Assembly: GCA_905221605.1 (NCBI GenBank)
Contig: CAJNDS010002194.1
Span: forward strand, 232,501 to 296,500
Direction: 5' to 3'
Length of the DNA stretch: 64,000 nt
Source: Symbiodinium natans
Taxonomy: Eukaryota > Sar > Dinophyceae > Suessiales > Symbiodiniaceae
Positions 29,851-39,488 of the stretch are shown piece after piece (within the stretch, counting starts at the first letter, position 1; each line of letters begins with the position of its first letter). Both the position numbers and the translations under genes were made by a program. The notes beneath the pieces are model-generated. The model worked only from the letters and a program-made list of their open reading frames with translations. It made no database searches and had not been told where the DNA came from.

Positions 29851-30837
29851 AGATCATTAAGGTTTAACTTCTTATATGACAGAGGGGCTTAGGGTTGAGG
29901 GTTTAGGGTGTAGCTGGTTTTATGATTCAGGTTCGTGGTTCTTGGGGTTTGGGCTTGGATCTGGGGGTTGAGGGTTGAGTGGTTTAACTTACGGGCTCTT
30001 CGCAGGGAATAAGGCAAGTAGGTCTCGTATGATTCCTCAAAGGGTATATAACAAGGTGTGGATATAAGGTACCCAGTTCCCTGTTTCTTTCCTTTGAACC
30101 AGTAGGTTTAGGGGTGAGCGTTGAAGGTTCAGGCTTAGCTTTTGGGGCTTGAGGTTTAGGATTCAGCAGTCTCCTGTTTATGGATGGGTGCTTGGGTAGG
30201 AAGCGGTTTTGGGGTTTTGCGTTTCGGTACGCCATGATATCGGGCTAAGGATTTGAAACTTCTGGCCCCTGTTGGGTGGGGTGTCAGGGGCTTTCGTTTC
30301 GGACTTAGAGAGCGTTTGAGTCAAGTCACAGAGGGCTGGTTTAGGGCTTATATGGTTTAGGGCTCCTGAAACTGGGGGGGGGGGGGATACCTATGTAGCA
30401 GATAGTGCAAATCAGTATTTCTTTATTGGTACTTAGGGTTGGAATTGAGTTAGGGGGCCTGAGGTTTAGGTGAGGTTTAGGTGGGTAGGAGTAGGACGCG
30501 ATGTTCATCCTGGACATTGGCACCTGGACCGTAATCCTTGATGGTAGGCCTTGGTTTGGGAAGGACCATTGCTGGTTTCGTAGCTTCAGCCGAAGTACCA
30601 TGATAAGGAAACCATAGTACTGTGAATCCATATTTCGGCAGCTCAAATGACGCTGCTTAGCCCTGGAGAAGAGCTAGGACCCGAAACCGAATCCTCAATC
30701 TTTATAAGCCCTATTTGGAGGTTCGTGGGTAGATATAATTGGGTTTTAAGCAAGGTAATCAGAATGATCACTGGTTATAACCTTAGTTTGCCTACGTACT
30801 TGCAACCCTACTTCTATATCACTACCCATATTCCTAA
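29851..30837. other. unique DNA, no supported gene
   Basis: TTTAGGG-like words are sparse. Antisense frames (29984-30235, 30341-30646) and a sense frame (30647-30892) are open, but lack edges or a recognisable protein. 30715-30830 shares GGTTCGTGGGTAG with dispersed copies at 23440 and 33195. Confidence 0.4.
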
Positions 30838-30997
30838 TCCCCAAACCCTAAACGTAAACCCAAAACCCAAAACCCAAAACCCAAAACCCTAAACCCTAAA
30901 CTCTAAACCCCTAAACCCTAAACCCTAAACCCTAAACCCTAAACCCTAAACCCTAAACCCTAAACCCTAAACCCTAAACCCTAAACCCTAAACCCTA
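30838..30997. repeat. (CCCTAAA)n array
   Basis: CCCAAAA units then ~15 CCCTAAA. Confidence 0.97.
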
Positions 30998-31004
30998 GTG
31001 CCAG

Positions 31005-31053
31005 GAGCTGGGGGTGAGGTCGCTGATGGGGCGCTGCCGCCATGCCTTCCAAG
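31005..31053 (+). CDS. exon-like island (49 bp), GC donor
   Basis: GTGCCAG acceptor right after the CCCTAAA array; reads ELGVRSLMGRCRHAFQ; followed by GCTTTAGG, a candidate GC donor, and a TTTAGGG array. Confidence 0.45.
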
Positions 31054-31069
31054 GCTTTAGGCTTTCGGC

Positions 31070-31170
31070 TTTAGGGTTTAGGGTTTAGGGTTTAGGGTTT
31101 AGGGTTTAGGGTTTAGGGTTTAGGGTTGAGGGTTTGAGGGTTTGGGGTTTGGGGTTGGGGGTTTAGGGCT
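31070..31170. repeat. (TTTAGGG)n array
   Basis: Eight perfect units then TTTGGGG variants. Confidence 0.95.
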
Positions 31171-31422
31171 TCTGAGGCCTCTATATGGCTAAGGTCTTAG
31201 GGACACGTGTTAGGTCAAGTGAAGTCTTTCTTCTGAACGCTACGGACCTTACGTGGGCCGTTCTCAAGTCTCGAACCAACGACTCGCAAGCGCAGGAGAC
31301 ATAACCCCCCCCCCCTACCCCCATATATCTATTATCGTAATATGAGGGTGGCGGGGGGGGGGGGGTATTTAAGATTAGGGGACAACGGGGGGGTTCAATA
31401 TTCAATAGTGGGAAGGGATTAG

Positions 31423-31637
31423 CGGAATTTGCAAGCCGCGAGGAGACCCAGCTCCTCTCAGCCCTAGCCCTAGTCCAGTCGCACGCTAGCCACTACGGCT
31501 CAAACGCGGCATCGAATTCAGGCCGTGTCCATCGTGCCCGCTTGGCAACTGTAGAGCAAAGCCGGTGTGCGTGTGCAACTTTTGTAGGCATGGCGCGAAG
31601 TGTCTTCAAAGGACACCCGAGCCTCTTTGAGCTCTAA
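31423..31637 (+). CDS. exon-like island, longest of the set (215 bp)
   Basis: After GGATTAG, 71 sense codons read EFASREETQLLSALALVQSH, then a Ser/Ala/Arg-rich middle and MARSVFKGHPSLFEL before TAA at 31635. No ATG starts it, so it would be an internal or terminal exon. The family is not recognised. The stop abuts the palindromic element at 31637. Confidence 0.5.
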
Positions 31638-31764
31638 TTACTTATGGTACTGAGTTAACCAATTATAACTGCACTTATAACCCACTTATAAGCCCCTTAA
31701 GTGCCCTAATATGGTTGTAAGTACAGATATAAGTACAGTTATAATTGGTTAATAAGTACCATGA
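31637..31764. mobile_element. palindromic MITE-like element, family 3
   Basis: The left arm holds TTAACCAATTATAACTG; the right arm holds its inverted copy CAGTTATAATTGGTTAA, with CTTATGGTACT and AAGTACCATGA outside. The middle has ACCCACTTATAAGCCCC. Arms of ~30 bp are almost perfect. Confidence 0.8.
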
Positions 31765-32157
31765 ACCTGCAAGTAACACCTACACCCTAAGCCTGCACTT
31801 TCCAGGCATTACTGGGCTGTTGAGTTGCATGGTGAGGGGTGAGGGAAGGGTTCTGGGTTCCGATTGTATTATACAAAGAGCCTTCCCCAAACTGCATAGT
31901 TGCTTTGTTTTCCTAGGGTTAGGGTGTAGGGTTTAAGGCCCAAAGAGCTACGTTTGAGGTTAGGGCTACCCGGTTGCAGGTTTTTCTTTCGGGCTTCAGG
32001 ATTAGCTTTAGGCATTTAGAGTTTGAGGGCTTGGGGTATACAGGGGTTGATTTTTAGTACCCCCTAATCCTTAAACAAATCTTTATAAAGCCATAAACAT
32101 TATTATTTTTTATGGGGCCCCTAAACCCGAATCTAGGGATAAACCCGGCCACTGGAG
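31765..32157. other. unique DNA, no supported gene
   Basis: One low-confidence open frame at 31745-31936. An AT-rich patch at 32050-32115 precedes the island at 32158. Confidence 0.45.
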
Positions 32158-32228
32158 GACTGCCCCTCCTGGGCACCGTGGCGCTGGCCGAGCATATCTG
32201 GCTCAACCAGACGTCAGGAAATTGGAAG
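32158..32228 (+). CDS. exon-like island (71 bp), GC donor
   Basis: CTGGAG acceptor; reads LPLLGTVALAEHIWLNQTSG and NWK; then GCCTCTAGGGTTTAGGG. LNQTSG contains an N-glycosylation sequon, so an exported protein is possible. Confidence 0.45.
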
Positions 32229-32231
32229 GCC

Positions 32232-32695
32232 TCTAGGGTTTAGGGTTTAGGGTTTGGGGTTTGGGGTTTAGGGTTTAGGGTTTAGGGGTTTAGGGGCTTA
32301 GGTGCTTAGGGTTTAGGGGTTTAGGGGGTTTAGGCTGCTTTCGATGCGAGACTGGCCCGGAATCCTGAACTCTGCCTCACAAACTCTAAGGGGTTTAGGG
32401 CTTAGGGTTTAGGATTTAGGGTTTAGGGTTAGGGTTTAGGGTTTAGGGTTTAGGGTTTAGGGTTTAGGGTTTGGGTTTAGGGTTTAGGGTTTAGGGTTTA
32501 GGTTTAGGGTTTAGGGTTTAGGGTTTGGATTTAGGGTTTAGGGTTTAGGGTTTAGTGGTTAGGGTTTAAGGGGTTTAGGGTTTAGGGTTTAGGGTTTAGG
32601 TTTTGGGTTTAGGGTTTAGGGTTTAGGGTTTAGGGTTTAGGGTTTAGGGTTTAGGGTTTAGGGTTTAGGGTTTAGGGTTTAGGGTTAAGGGCATA
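32232..32695. repeat. (TTTAGGG)n arrays
   Basis: Two long TTTAGGG blocks (32232-32340 and 32394-32690) separated by 55 bp of unique DNA. Confidence 0.97.
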
Positions 32696-32955
32696 TCATC
32701 CCTTATAATTCACTTATAAGCCCCTTATTGACCCTCATAGAAAGCCTAAGCCCTACAAGCCACCAGCCATAGGCTTATCGGGTGTTCCAGGGGCTGCTTC
32801 AAAGGATTCTTGTGGGTTTCTGAGCTTCCGGGTTGCAGGGTCCCCTTCAAAACAAATCCTAGAAACCCGAAACCCGAAACCCGAAACCCGAAACCCTAAG
32901 CCCTAAACCCTAAACCCTAAACCCTAAACCCTAAACCCTAGGAACTAAAGTCCAG
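32696..32955. other. unique DNA then CCCGAAA/CCCTAAA array
   Basis: TTATAATTCACTTATAAGCC resembles the interior of the element at 31637. Array at 32870-32942. Confidence 0.6.
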
Positions 32956-33000
32956 AAACAGCAACCAAGCCGGCCAAGAGCCGCCGTGGCCCCACGACAG
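32956..33000 (+). CDS. exon-like island (45 bp)
   Basis: GTCCAG acceptor; reads KQQPSRPRAAVAPRQ in whole codons; donor GTGGTC. Basic and low complexity. Confidence 0.35.
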
Positions 33001-33689
33001 GTGGTCTCTGATGAAGGACGCTGAGGGGCAAATCGGACATGCCCCTAAACCCCTAAACCCCTAAACCTCTAAACCCTAAACCCTAAACCCTGAACCCTGA
33101 ACCCTAAACCCTAAAGTCTCGAAAGGCCTAGGATCCAACATCCCTAAATCCCCTAAACCTTCGAACCGTCGGGTCCTAAACCCTGAAACCCGACTGGAAG
33201 GTTCATGGGTAGTTAGAAGTAGGGTTATAAGTACCCTACACACGGTTAAAACCAATGTATAGCCATAGTTATCCAACTGTTATCCTCTAAGTAAAGCCCT
33301 CCCGAGAATCTGAGCCCAAGGTGCTTGAGGGTCAGGGTCAAGGCCACGCATCTAAACCCCTTGGGATGTTTCATATTCCCCTTCTCAATATGGGGTCTAA
33401 GCAGATGATATTTGTCAGAGCTTTCCTCAGAGGGTTTACAGGGCCAACCCAGCTAGAAATACGAAGGTTCCGAATTCGCAGCTTTACAGTTTTGCGTTTA
33501 GGGCTTTGGGCTTAGGGTTTGCGGTTTTGCTTTTGCCTTAAACTCGAAGCCATAACCACGAAAGCCTAGACCCTAAATCCTTCGTTGCATCGCAGCATGA
33601 GTAGCTCTTCAGGGTCCTTTTTGGGTCCCTATGTAGTATGCAACCCTTAAACCAGGATACCCCCAAAAAGGAACACAAACTAGGTGAGC
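33001..33689. other. arrays and unique DNA, no supported gene
   Basis: CCCCTAAA/CCCTAAA at 33042-33120, a dispersed GGTTCATGGGTAG element at 33195-33290, and short ORFs 33076-33276 (minus) and 33321-33515 (plus) with no support. Confidence 0.45.
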
Positions 33690-33837
33690 ATGCACATATA
33701 TATATATGCATATGTATGTTTATGTACATATTTCGCGTACAAATATATATATATATATATATATTTATATCTCTCTCTCTCTCTCTCTTCTCGCTCTCTC
33801 TCCTTCTCTCGCTCTCTCGCTCTCTCTCTCTCTCTCT

Positions 33838-33868
<31 letters not shown>
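33690..33868. repeat. (TA)n and (CT)n microsatellites
   Basis: TA/CATA repeat 33690-33770 then ~95 bp of CT dinucleotides. Overlapping Ile/Tyr- and Ser/Leu-rich ORFs are repeat translations. Confidence 0.95.
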
Positions 33869-33871
<3 letters not shown>

Positions 33872-33913
33872 CCGCTAGGCCTGGTGGGGCTTCAGGCCAA
33901 ATGCCTACCCACC

Positions 33914-33915
<2 letters not shown>

Positions 33916-33967
<52 letters not shown>
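33916..33967. repeat. 52-base poly(C) run
   Basis: Uninterrupted C homopolymer; the antisense poly-Gly frame is an artefact. Confidence 0.95.
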
Positions 33968-34099
33968 TTAGCTCAAAGCCCCACAAACAAGCCCTCTAAG
34001 TCGTATGAAACCGACAAATGCTGTAACCCAAAACCCTAAACCCCAAACCCTAAACCCTAGACCCTAGACCCCCGACCCTAAACCCTAAACCCTAGATAG

Positions 34100-34162
34100 A
34101 GGAGTCCTCGGAGATCACGGCACGGTCCGGGGAGCAGGTGGCTTCACGCAGCTTGGCTTCAG
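34100..34162 (+). CDS. exon-like island (63 bp)
   Basis: TAGATAG acceptor; reads ESSEITARSGEQVASRSLAS; donor GTTTGGGG directly at a TTTGGGG array. An inner donor GTGGCT at 34138 is possible. Confidence 0.45.
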
Positions 34163-34305
34163 GTTTGGGGTTTGGGGTTTGGGGTTTAGGGTTTTGGGTT
34201 TGGGGTTGAAAATTCGTCGCCAAGTAACACAGTGCCCAGAAGCCCTAAACTCTAAACCTTAGAGGACCTAAGCCCCAAAAGCCCTAAGCCCCAAACCCTA
34301 AACTA

Positions 34306-34413
34306 GGACCCAGATTAGGCCCTTATTCCCTTTTCGGGGGGGTTTAGGCTCCGTTCTGAGCCCCTTTAAACCAAAAAGGGCATCCTTCTTATTCCTAGGG
34401 GTACCCTTGGGCC
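34306..34413. mobile_element. MITE-like element, family 2
   Basis: GGACCCAGATTAGGCCCTTA at the left, ATTCCTAGGGGTACCCTTGG at the right, with GAGCCCCTTTAAACCAAAAA inside. Confidence 0.7.
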
Positions 34414-35145
34414 CCTAAACCCTAAGCCCTAAACCCTAAACTCAAAACCCTAAACCTTCAACCTCTTACGTCTTATAAAGCCTCAAGCGCCGAACAGCCC
34501 TGACTCCTAAAGACCCCCCAAAGGCATCTGCCAGCGGCTGCTGCCTCGGGGGCGGAAGCCTTAAGGCATTGGGGGGTTTAGGGTTTAGGGTTTAGGGTTT
34601 AGGGTTTAGGGTTTAGGGTTTAAGAGTTTAAGGGTTCAGGATCTAGGCTGTAGGGTTTAGGGAATTGGGGTCTCGGGGTTTAGGGTTTAGGGTTTGGAGC
34701 CAGGGTTTCGGGTTTAGGATCAGTAGGGTATGCAGTTAAGGGTTTATGGGTTGGGCCGTTTAGGCTTCGGGGATACCGGGCTTCACGTGGAAACCCTAAA
34801 CCCTGAACCCTAAACCCTAAACCCTAAACCCTGAACCCTAAACCCTAAACCCTAAACCCTAAACCCCAAACCCTAAACCCTCTATTCCCCCCTGAAACCC
34901 CGTTGCCGCATCGGCCCCCAGGCCCTCTAGCTGCTCCGTGGCCTTGAACCCGACGCCACAGCACAGGATTCCCTGACCTTGCAAAGGCACTAAGTGGCCT
35001 CAGCTTGGCCCCTGCAGTGCACCTCTGCACCTAGGCCCTAAACACTCAGCCCTAAACCCCACTAAGCCCTAAGTGAACCCAAAGTAAGCCAAGCCTCCAA
35101 GCCTGACACCCTCGAAAACCCCTGCAACACCTCCACAGCCCTCAG
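34414..35145. other. arrays with small islands
   Basis: A possible 31-bp island at 34535-34565 (AAAASGAEAL, GC donor), TTTAGGG 34566-34625, unique 34626-34790, CCCTAAA 34793-34885, and unique 34886-35100 where an antisense frame (34845-35030) and + strand PSSCSVALNPTPQHRIP both read. No confident call. Confidence 0.4.
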
Positions 35146-35194
35146 CCCTGGTCCAGGACTTGGGGCTTCGACCAGCTCAACGACACCATTGAAG
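35146..35194 (+). CDS. exon-like island (49 bp)
   Basis: CCCTCAG acceptor; reads PWSRTWGFDQLNDTIE; donor GTGCTGAG. Compact and protein-like. Confidence 0.45.
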
Positions 35195-35407
35195 GTGCTG
35201 AGACTTCCTGTTTGGTCGCCCTAAAACTTCATTGGGGTTGAGATGGGTTGAGGGTTTGGGCGCCTGTTGGTTAGGGTTAGGGGGGGATGAAGAATACTAC
35301 TCATCTAAAAACCCTCAGCCCTCAACCCGCAACCCTCAACCCCTGCAAACCAACAGTGAGAGGAGAGGGGTTTCCAAAGGTTTTGGGGGCTTTTGTTTCC
35401 GGCTCAG

Positions 35408-35626
35408 GCAGTTGGTGGCTTTGATTGTAGCGCTCCTACCGAAATTCATAGTGGTTTAACATTATGCAACTCAACTGTGAATATCAGTCCAGTAGCAGGA
35501 CTAGCGTTTAGTAATCAGACAGGAGGAGGAGACAAAGCAGAACTTACAAACGCAACGTGTTATTCAACTGACAAGGTGAAGACATGTTACGTACTAATGC
35601 AAGTGATGACGCAACAAAGCAGTTAG
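35408..35626 (+). CDS. Cys- and sequon-rich open island
   Basis: After GGCTCAG the frame reads AVGGFDCSAPTEIHSGLTLC and continues for ~50 more codons to TAG, containing the sequons NST, NIS, NQT and NAT and four Cys. The local base composition is A-richer than neighbours. It could be a fragment of a secreted or surface protein. Family not recognised. Confidence 0.4.
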   Translation, partial: AVGGFDCSAPTEIHSGLTLCNSTVNISPVAGLAFSNQTGGGDKAELTNATCYSTDKVKTCYVLMQVMTQQSS

Positions 35627-35910
35627 ATTTCACAAGTTCGGCTTTAGGGTTTAGGGTTTACGGAGTTCATAGGTTTTTCGAGGTCTGAGGCTGACGCAAA
35701 GTTTCCTGGGCTAAAGGGGCCGTTCAGGTCTAAGAAGGATAGGCTTTAGGGTTTGTGGGGTTTAGAGGGTTTCGAGGGTGAAGAGGGTGAAGAGGGTTTA
35801 GGGCTTATTGAGGTGGGTTTAGAAGGTTTTGAGTTCCGTGGGCAGGTTTGTACGGGCTTGTAGCGGCAATGACCGCGCCGACCTCGAAGTCTTAAACTAT
35901 GTAAGTCCAG
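35627..35910. other. unique DNA, no supported gene
   Basis: Two TTTAGGG units at 35643-35657, then degenerate GGGTTT words. The antisense frame 35746-36090 overlaps the next element and island. Confidence 0.4.
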
Positions 35911-36002
35911 GACCCAGAGTAGGCCCTTATTCCCTTTGTTTAGGGTTTGGGTTCCCTTAGAATCCCCTTGGAACCAAAAAGGGCACCCCTTTTGATTCCT
36001 AC
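35911..36002. mobile_element. MITE-like element, family 2
   Basis: GACCCAGAGTAGGCCCTTAT, then CCTTGGAACCAAAAAGGGCA and TGATTCCTAC; the right end appears truncated. Confidence 0.65.
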
Positions 36003-36038
36003 AGACCTCAGACACTTTAGGGCCCCAGCCCCTGGCAG

Positions 36039-36148
36039 AAGCGGAGTCGCTGGGTCTCAAGTTCTCTGCCGGTATATGGCTCACGCACAACGTCTCGAAC
36101 TACGAGCTCCTTGGCATCATTCAGATAATAGGGGTGAACAAATTCTAG
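36039..36148 (+). CDS. exon-like island (up to 110 bp)
   Basis: CCTGGCAG acceptor; reads AESLGLKFSAGIWLTHNVSN then YELLGIIQIIGVNKF to TAG. GGGGTGAAC at ~36131 could be the donor, leaving the last residues intronic. Contains a sequon (NVSN). One of the more convincing islands. Confidence 0.5.
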
Positions 36149-36508
36149 TAGTATTCCTTATGGCCCCTAGACAAGAAAGCCATAATGAGCCGACAATACC
36201 CTATTCTAATTAATGTTTCGTTGCAGGGTTTATGGTGTCATGGGTGCCCGGTGGGACCCCAGAAGGTTGAAGTGGAGTTTGTGGGTTATGTATCCCATTT
36301 GCAGGGTTCATTTGGCCCTACCATAATGGGAAGTTGTCCATATAGTTCATAAGAAGCCTTTTTGCAGGTTCGGGAGGGGTTGGGGATTTCAGGCCTCAAC
36401 CCATATACCCCAGAAACCTAGAAACCCTATCAACCCTCTAAACCCCATAAGCACTAACTTTTGCTAACCCTATGAACCCTGCAGACCCTACTGTAAAGCC
36501 TTCAACAG
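36149..36508. other. unique DNA, no supported gene
   Basis: Repeated GCAGGGTT and CCATAATGGG words; no coding edges. Confidence 0.4.
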
Positions 36509-36621
36509 TGAGCCGTCCCAGGGACTGCAGCGACATGGATGGAGATCCCTACTGGCAATCCGAGTTGGAGCGCGTGCTGCAGGGCATTCGGGCGTTTAAG
36601 CGTCCTGGGCTGCACCTTTAA
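36509..36621 (+). CDS. exon-like island ending in stop (113 bp)
   Basis: TTCAACAG acceptor; reads SRPRDCSDMDGDPYWQSELE, then RVLQGIRAFKRPGLHL and TAA at 36619; a TTTAGGG array follows. A second frame (FNSEPSQGLQRHGWRSLLAI) is also open but less typical. Confidence 0.5.
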
Positions 36622-37059
36622 AGAGTCTAGGGTTTAGGGTTTAGGGTTTAGGGTTTAGGGTTTAGGGATTAGCGCAGGTTGTGGTCGGGTTCAGGGTTCA
36701 GGGTTTTCGGGTTTATGGACCAACTCCTTCGAAGCAGGTGCCGGATAAACCCTGCCTAGCGCAGCCTCGTACCTTAAAAAAGGCTCGAAACTTCAACATG
36801 ATTCTGTGTACCTCCCTTTTGTACAGGGTACACAAGTGCCAAACCCCGAACCACAAACCTTCCCAAGACCAGCAAAACCCGGCGCCAAGTCTCCAAATCA
36901 AAGGGTACTTGAAAAATATATGGGCATTTACGATATTCGGGATACTTTTTCTGGGGTCCTTATTATAAGGGAACCCTGCTATTTTTTGGATTTGGGGGGG
37001 GTCTATATTAGGGGTCCCTGATTTTCCCAAACCCCCCATGCTCCCTAAACCCTAAAGCC
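36622..37059. other. TTTAGGG array and putative intron interior
   Basis: 36628-36668 is TTTAGGG. 36920-37030 (GGGGTCCTTATTATAAGGGA, then CTATTTTTTGG) is another copy of the element seen at ~9000-9100. Overlapping ORFs on both strands are not supported. Confidence 0.5.
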
Positions 37060-37157
37060 TAGACCCTTACACGGGCCCTTAAAATGGTCCCTTCCTCCCG
37101 TATGGGCCGTCCCCTGTTAAGGGCCTATGCCAAGGGACCATGCAAGTACCCTTAGAG
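37060..37157. mobile_element. MITE-like element, family 4, short copy
   Basis: AATGGTCCCTTCCTCC and its inverted match GCCAAGGGACCATGC frame a GGGCCGTCCCCTGTTAAGGG core, as in the fuller copy at 51121. Confidence 0.6.
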
Positions 37158-37179
37158 CCAGTTAACATCAAATATCCAG

Positions 37180-37240
37180 GGCTTCCCCATCCATCCTCTG
37201 GTGGACCGTCGGCAACGAAATCGAGCCGGTGGCTGAGGGG
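37180..37240 (+). CDS. exon-like island (61 bp)
   Basis: ATATCCAG acceptor; reads ASPSILWWTVGNEIEPVAEG in one frame; donor GTTTTGGGG. Confidence 0.45.
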
Positions 37241-37594
37241 GTTTTGGGGTAGCCCTGAACCCTAAACCCTAAACCCTGGCCTAGACCCTAAAACCTGAAC
37301 CCTGAACACAAAACCCTCCTTCAGGACCCTATAAGTTCAGAACTATAATCCCGTGTTTCGGACTCATGTTTTGTTGATGTCATGAGAGAGTCAGGGTTTA
37401 GGTTGCGCAACAGCCAAGGGGAATGAGTAGAACTAGCAAGTATTTTCATGTTGGTTGCAAGGGGTGTAACTATAGTTCCCCCAAGGAACGACATTTTGAA
37501 GCCCAAGCCCTAGACCCCAAAGCCTAAGCCCAGGAGGATGATTGAAACCATTCTTCTCCTGGTTTTAAGGAGGCAGTCAAATTGAGAGTCTCTA
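37241..37594. other. CCCTAAA remnants and unique DNA
   Basis: An antisense frame at 37321-37506 is the only ORF and has no support. Confidence 0.4.
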
Positions 37595-37706
37595 AGACCC
37601 AGAGTAACTAGGTCCCTATTCACTGTTTTAATGGTTTGGGTTCCCCTATAAGACCCTGTAAACCAAAACGGGCACCCTTTTTGTTCCTAGGTTACTTGGG
37701 GGGTCT
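37595..37706. mobile_element. MITE-like element, family 2
   Basis: AGACCCAGAGTAACTAGG and the inverted end CCTAGGTTACTTGGGGGGTCT; interior TGTAAACCAAAACGGGCACC. Confidence 0.75.
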
Positions 37707-38381
37707 GGTCTGGTCTAGGGCTAGGTACCCCTGTCAGCCTGTGGCTGTGTTGTTTCAAGAGGCTCTTGTTCTCTACACCTCGTTTCGCATGAGACTTACA
37801 CAGCATACAATAAACGAAGCTGTGCTGTAGAGTTGTGCGTGTGATGATTTTGCTGTTTAGTTATTGTTTATTCGAGTGTGTAGTGGGGAGGTTAGGGTTG
37901 TGTGTTGTGTACTGGTTTGTAGTATGTAGAGTACATATTTACACATATAATGTATACAGGTGGCTAGATAGATGATACTCCCCAGCTGTAGCTCCTCTGT
38001 TGGATACCAAAACCCCTTGTTATATTCTAGGAGACGTAAACCTAGGTACTTACCGCACTAAACCCTGCACCCTAAACGCTAAACCTAAACCCTAAACCCT
38101 AAACCCTAAACCCTACACCCTACACCCTACACCCTACACCCTAAACCCTAAACCCTAAACCCGAAACCCTTGGAGGGTTTAGGTTCTCAACCGTTCAGTG
38201 GCTGCATACCTCCACTCCCAGGTTCGCCACAGATGTGACGAAAGGCACGGCCGGACAGCGTTCCCAAACCCTAAACCCTAAACCCTAAACAACCTTAAGC
38301 TGAAGGCTTTAGGGATTAGGGTTTAGGCTTTAGGCTTAGCGGTTTCGGGTCCTGAACCCAACCCTGGGTTTCAAGTCACAG
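37707..38381. other. unique AT-richer DNA, CCCTAAA array, possible small exon
   Basis: 37707-38050 has TGTGT- and TAGAT-rich non-coding sequence. CCCTAAA/CCCTACA units at 38060-38168. 38198-38225 (AAYLHSQ between CGTTCAG and GTTCGCC) could be a micro-exon. Confidence 0.45.
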
Positions 38382-38466
38382 AGATAGTACCCCTCCTCCG
38401 CCTCCAACATGCTTGACCGGTAGAGCACACACCATTCAAGCAGCAGCCAGCAAAACCGACAGCCAG
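38382..38466 (+). CDS. chain A, exon 1 (85 bp)
   Basis: AGTCACAG acceptor; reads DSTPPPPPTCLTGRAHTIQA, then AASKTDSQ, ending on a whole codon at donor GTCCTG. The next island (38577) begins in phase 0, so the two join in frame across a 110-bp intron. Unknown protein; the chain may extend upstream. Confidence 0.5.
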
Positions 38467-38576
38467 GTCCTGTGCAGGGTTCTTCCTTCGAATTAAGGGT
38501 TTAGGGTTTAGGGTTTAGGGTTTAGGGTTTAGGGTTTAGGGTTATATTCCTCAACCCTAAACCCTAAACCCTCCAG
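38467..38576 (+). other. putative 110-bp hairpin intron
   Basis: GT...AG; contains (TTTAGGG)6, a short loop ATATTCCTCAA and (CCCTAAA)2 ending CCCTCCAG. The two arms are complementary, so the RNA could fold and bring the splice sites close. This is the most compact example of the pattern seen through the window. Confidence 0.5.
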
Positions 38577-38668
38577 TTCAAACACTTGCCAACAGGCTCA
38601 GAGTGCACCTGGCAGCGATTGGAGTGGTTGGTGCAAAAAGTCAAGGACCAAATCTTAGTCCTGTGTGG
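38577..38668 (+). CDS. chain A, exon 2 (92 bp)
   Basis: CCCTCCAG acceptor; reads FKHLPTGSECTWQRLEWLVQ, then KVKDQILVLC plus GG; donor GTTAGGGTTTAGGG. The two trailing bases need one more base, and the island at 38812 supplies exactly one before its first full codon. Confidence 0.55.
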
Positions 38669-38811
38669 GTTAGGGTTTAGGGGGTCTTTGGGTTTAGGGT
38701 TTAGGGGTCTTTGGGTTTAGGGTTTAGGGGGTCTTTGGGTTTTGGGTTATGGTTTAGGGGGTCTTTGGGTTTAGGGTTTAGGGTTTAAGGGTCTGGCTGC
38801 TCTACTTCCAG

Positions 38812-38878
38812 CAACTCCCCCAAGGAAGACATGCACCCTTATTTGGGCTTATCAGGGACCCCATATGCCAATGCTTAA
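38812..38878 (+). CDS. chain A, exon 3 with stop (67 bp)
   Basis: CTACTTCCAG acceptor with a pyrimidine tract; one base completes the split Gly codon, then NSPKEDMHPYLGLSGTPYAN and Ala to TAA at 38876. It closes a three-exon, phase-consistent chain of ~81 codons. Confidence 0.5.
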
Positions 38879-39119
38879 ATGGGCTTTCGGGTTTAGGGTT
38901 TAGAGATTAGGGTTTAAGGTGCAGGGTTTTGGGCGAAGTCGCACCGGAGCATGTGCATCTGCGGCAACACTCTCAGGATGAGTCGGATATTGCAACTTCT
39001 GCCGGAAAAAAACCCCAGTCCTCTCAACTACGGTGAGTTTTAGGGGCCTCATGACAGGGCACCCGGTCCTTCGCACTAACCCCGTGTCAGGGCACCCCAA
39101 AGAGGAGAAGTAACCACAC

Positions 39120-39184
39120 AGGGTTTAGGGTTTAGGGTTTAGGGTTTAGGGTTTAGGGTTTAGGGTTTAGGGTTTAGGGTTTAG
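39120..39184. repeat. (TTTAGGG)n array
   Basis: Nine perfect units; the unique DNA 38879-39119 before it has only an unsupported antisense frame (38900-39100). Confidence 0.95.
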
Positions 39185-39372
39185 GCTGAAGCTGCGCCGC
39201 GGGGCTTCATGCAGCCTTCTCCCTGGAAGGAGGAAGACCCTCAGCACCCAGTAGGAACCGTTCTGGCGGGCGCTCATGATGAGAAGGCGCGCCTGCGCAC
39301 GGTGTTTGGACTCACAGGGTACAGGGTGTCTGGCCTCTTTGAGTTGTTTTTCTGCCGCCCTCAATGCTAATA
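39184..39372 (+). CDS. open island, 62 codons, unknown
   Basis: Starting in the end of the TTTAGGG array, the frame reads AEAAPRGFMQPSPWKEEDPQ then HPVGTVLAGAHDEKARLRTV and ends FFCRPQC before TAA. The first ATG is at ~39208. An ACTCACAG-GGTACAG near 39313 may mark an exon end. Composition is clearly protein-like; the antisense frame 39167-39364 is the shadow. Confidence 0.45.
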
Positions 39373-39488
39373 CATGCTCCTATATGGTCATTTGTGAAAA
39401 CTAGGGTCCGTTTTTGCGTGCCGAAATCCTAGGGGCCGCTTTACAATGAGTAACCCCTCTGACCATACGATTCTTCAGCCACTAGACT

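Noticed and set aside
33638-34039. ORFs through the CT/TA microsatellite and poly(C)
   Set aside because: Residues are almost entirely repeat-derived Ser/Leu, Ile/Tyr and Pro.
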